Below are positions 6,254 to 7,642 of a stretch of 7,642 bases of DNA, one piece after another. The position numbers and the translations under genes are program-made. A model generated the notes under the pieces. The model saw only the letters and a list, made by a program, of their open reading frames with translations. It ran no database searches and was not told where the DNA came from. Source of the stretch: JAFAHD01 sp035654355 (GTDB lineage: Bacteria > Vulcanimicrobiota > Vulcanimicrobiia > Eremiobacterales > Eremiobacteraceae). The stretch lies in the NCBI GenBank assembly GCA_035654355.1, contig DASRXC010000012.1:1-7642 (forward strand). The letters run 5' to 3'. Numbering within the stretch: position 1 is the first letter of the stretch; each line of letters opens with the position of its first letter.

Positions 6254-7642
6254 GTGAACCAAGCTTATAACAAGGTGCGACGACTCGTTACGAGCGCAGC
6301 GCTCCTCGGACTCGTGATGCAAAGCACCGCAGCGACGCCCACCGCAGCCGCGACGGCACCGCCGAATACAGCGTTGCAAAATCTCGTCGGATCGATCGCG
6401 CATCAAACGCCGCTTGACCGTGCGCAGCTGGGCGTGTTCGCTCTCGAAGCACAAACCGGGAAGGTGCTGGTCTCGCGCCAAGCCGACATTCCATTCCAGC
6501 CGGCGTCGACGTTCAAGGTGCTGCTCTCGGCCGCCGCGTTGCGCATTCTCGGTCCCCAGTTCAAGTTCAACACCATGTTGCTCGCGCGAGGCACGATTGA
6601 TCGCGGAATCGTAGACGGTGACTTGGTTTTGGTCGGCGGTGGCGACCCGCTGCTCACATCCGAAGACCTGACCGCCGCCGCGGCGGCCGTGAGGGCGTTC
6701 GGGATCCGCGAGATTCGCGGCACCGTGCTCGCCGACGCGACGCTTTTCGACCAGCGCCGCTGGGGACCCGATTGGGCGTGGGATGGCATCCCATTCTATT
6801 ACCAAGCGCCGATCCAAGCGCTTTCGGTCGACGAAGGAACGATCGACGTCGCGATCTCGCCGGGCGCGCACACCGGCGATTCGGTCAGCGCGAGCTTGCT
6901 GTCGCCCGCATCCGGCTACACGATCGAATCGCGCGCCGTCATGGGGACCGGCCCGTATGAAGATCCGGCGCGCTGCTCGCGCCGCATCGGCACGACCGAC
7001 ATCGTCATCGTTGGGCGCATGGCGCTGGGCGAGCCGTCGCAAGTGCTGCATTGCACCGTCGAAGATACGGTGTCGGTCGCGCTTTCAAGGCTGCGCTCCG
7101 CGCTCGTGCATCAGGGAATTGAGATCGGTTCGCATTCGATCGGGTCAGCGCCGCAAAACGTGCCGCTCGACGTCATCGACGATTCGCCGTTGCCCGCGTC
7201 GCCGCGCTATCCGGGCGCACGCATCCTCTGGGCGCATCAATCGCCGACACTGGTCGACATGCTGGGCCGCATGCTTCCCAAGAGCGACAACTTCATGGCC
7301 GAGCACATCCTCAAAATGCTGGCGGTCGAAGCGTTCTCGCAGCGCGGCAACTTCATTGGCGGCGCGACCGCGGTCCAACAGTTCGCCGTCGAACAAGTCG
7401 CGATCGATCGAGATTCGATCGATGTCCAGGACGGCTCTGGACTTAGCCCAGTTGACCGAGTCACGCCCCGAGCGCTTGTGAGTATCTTGAGCTGGACCGC
7501 GAAGCAACCGTACGGCACCGCCTTCATCACGGCGCTGCCGCGCGCCGGCATGGACGGCACGCTCGCGGGGCGGATGGGTGGAAGCGACGCGGTCGGACGC
7601 GTGCGCGCGAAGTCCGGCTACCTGCAACACTCAATCAACCTT
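6254..7642 (+). CDS. dacB: D-alanyl-D-alanine carboxypeptidase/endopeptidase, PBP4 family (peptidase S13), partial at window end
   Basis: The frame from GTG 6254 stays open to the window edge and gives 463 residues with no stop. This is a PBP4-type low-molecular-mass penicillin-binding protein, which trims pentapeptides and cuts D-Ala cross-links in periplasmic peptidoglycan. All three active-site motifs are present: SxxK as Ser85-Thr-Phe-Lys88 in 'PASTFK', SxN as Ser344-Asp-Asn346 in 'PKSDNFMAE', and Lys453-Ser-Gly455 in place of the commoner KTG. 'LVGGGDPLL' at 126-134 and 'DGSGLSP' at 393-399 are also family marks. The roughly 260-residue gap between the first two motifs fits the inserted domains of this class. 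The N-terminus (R9, R10, hydrophobic core 11-23, cleavage near 26-34) is a Sec signal peptide. Only the last few tens of residues should be missing. GTG 6254 starts 5 nt after the previous stop with no clear ribosome binding site; GTG 6275 is an alternative. The symbol is by family resemblance only. Confidence 0.93.
   Translation, partial: MNQAYNKVRRLVTSAALLGLVMQSTAATPTAAATAPPNTALQNLVGSIAHQTPLDRAQLGVFALEAQTGKVLVSRQADIPFQPASTFKVLLSAAALRILGPQFKFNTMLLARGTIDRGIVDGDLVLVGGGDPLLTSEDLTAAAAAVRAFGIREIRGTVLADATLFDQRRWGPDWAWDGIPFYYQAPIQALSVDEGTIDVAISPGAHTGDSVSASLLSPASGYTIESRAVMGTGPYEDPARCSRRIGTTDIVIVGRMALGEPSQVLHCTVEDTVSVALSRLRSALVHQGIEIGSHSIGSAPQNVPLDVIDDSPLPASPRYPGARILWAHQSPTLVDMLGRMLPKSDNFMAEHILKMLAVEAFSQRGNFIGGATAVQQFAVEQVAIDRDSIDVQDGSGLSPVDRVTPRALVSILSWTAKQPYGTAFITALPRAGMDGTLAGRMGGSDAVGRVRAKSGYLQHSINL

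Noticed and set aside
6209..7051. Antisense open frame (280 codons) across the PBP4-like gene
   Set aside because: The + strand frame carries all S13 active-site motifs and a signal peptide. The antisense product is Arg-rich and featureless.
6783..7481. 232-codon + strand frame inside the PBP4-like gene
   Set aside because: It is a shifted frame of the real gene with Ser/Arg-rich composition. The true frame is open from 6254 to the window end.

Overview
The window is about 7.6 kb of GC-rich bacterial DNA with seven genes, all on the + strand and closely packed. Two genes encode lipoproteins with lipobox signal peptides, and the last encodes an exported PBP4-type peptidoglycan hydrolase. A diderm (outer-membrane) bacterium is therefore likely. 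The two secreted propeller-like lipoproteins, one with repeats of the form 'IYVF..PL..SS.P' and one with 'GN..P..TI.G....L..P.G..VD' repeats, recall lipoprotein families I associate with little-studied GC-rich phyla such as Eremiobacterota (WPS-2). That assignment is recollection and inference only. I see no mobile element, CRISPR array, tRNA or rRNA.

Region 1 (1-2422) holds two successive surface or periplasmic lipoproteins predicted to be beta-propellers. Each has its own Shine-Dalgarno sequence. They are separated by a 14-bp perfect hairpin, and the second is followed by a 13-bp hairpin with a short T-tract, which is a good intrinsic terminator. They therefore look like two separate transcription units. 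Neither has a known ligand.

Region 2 (2452-4274) is a two-gene unit: an XRE-type regulator with an MmyB-like ligand-binding domain, then, 5 nt later, an aldo/keto reductase with an intact catalytic tetrad. The arrangement suggests that the regulator senses a small hydrophobic or carbonyl compound and controls a reductase acting on it or on something related.

Region 3 (4359-7642, running off the end) is an envelope cluster: LemA, a membrane-anchored TPM-domain protein with a glycine-rich tail, a small TPM-domain protein with no signal or membrane segment, and a penicillin-binding protein 4 / peptidase S13 homologue. The gaps between these genes are 0, 6 and 5 nt, so they very probably form one operon. 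LemA plus two TPM proteins is a recurring gene set of unclear function. A cell-wall DD-peptidase directly downstream suggests an envelope-maintenance context here. The PBP4 gene is cut by the window edge just after its third active-site motif.

Nothing in the window is an obviously new defence or mobile system. The points most worth a second look are the LemA-TPM-TPM-PBP4 linkage, the regulator-reductase pair, the repeat architecture of the first lipoprotein, and the start-site corrections for the regulator and the reductase.
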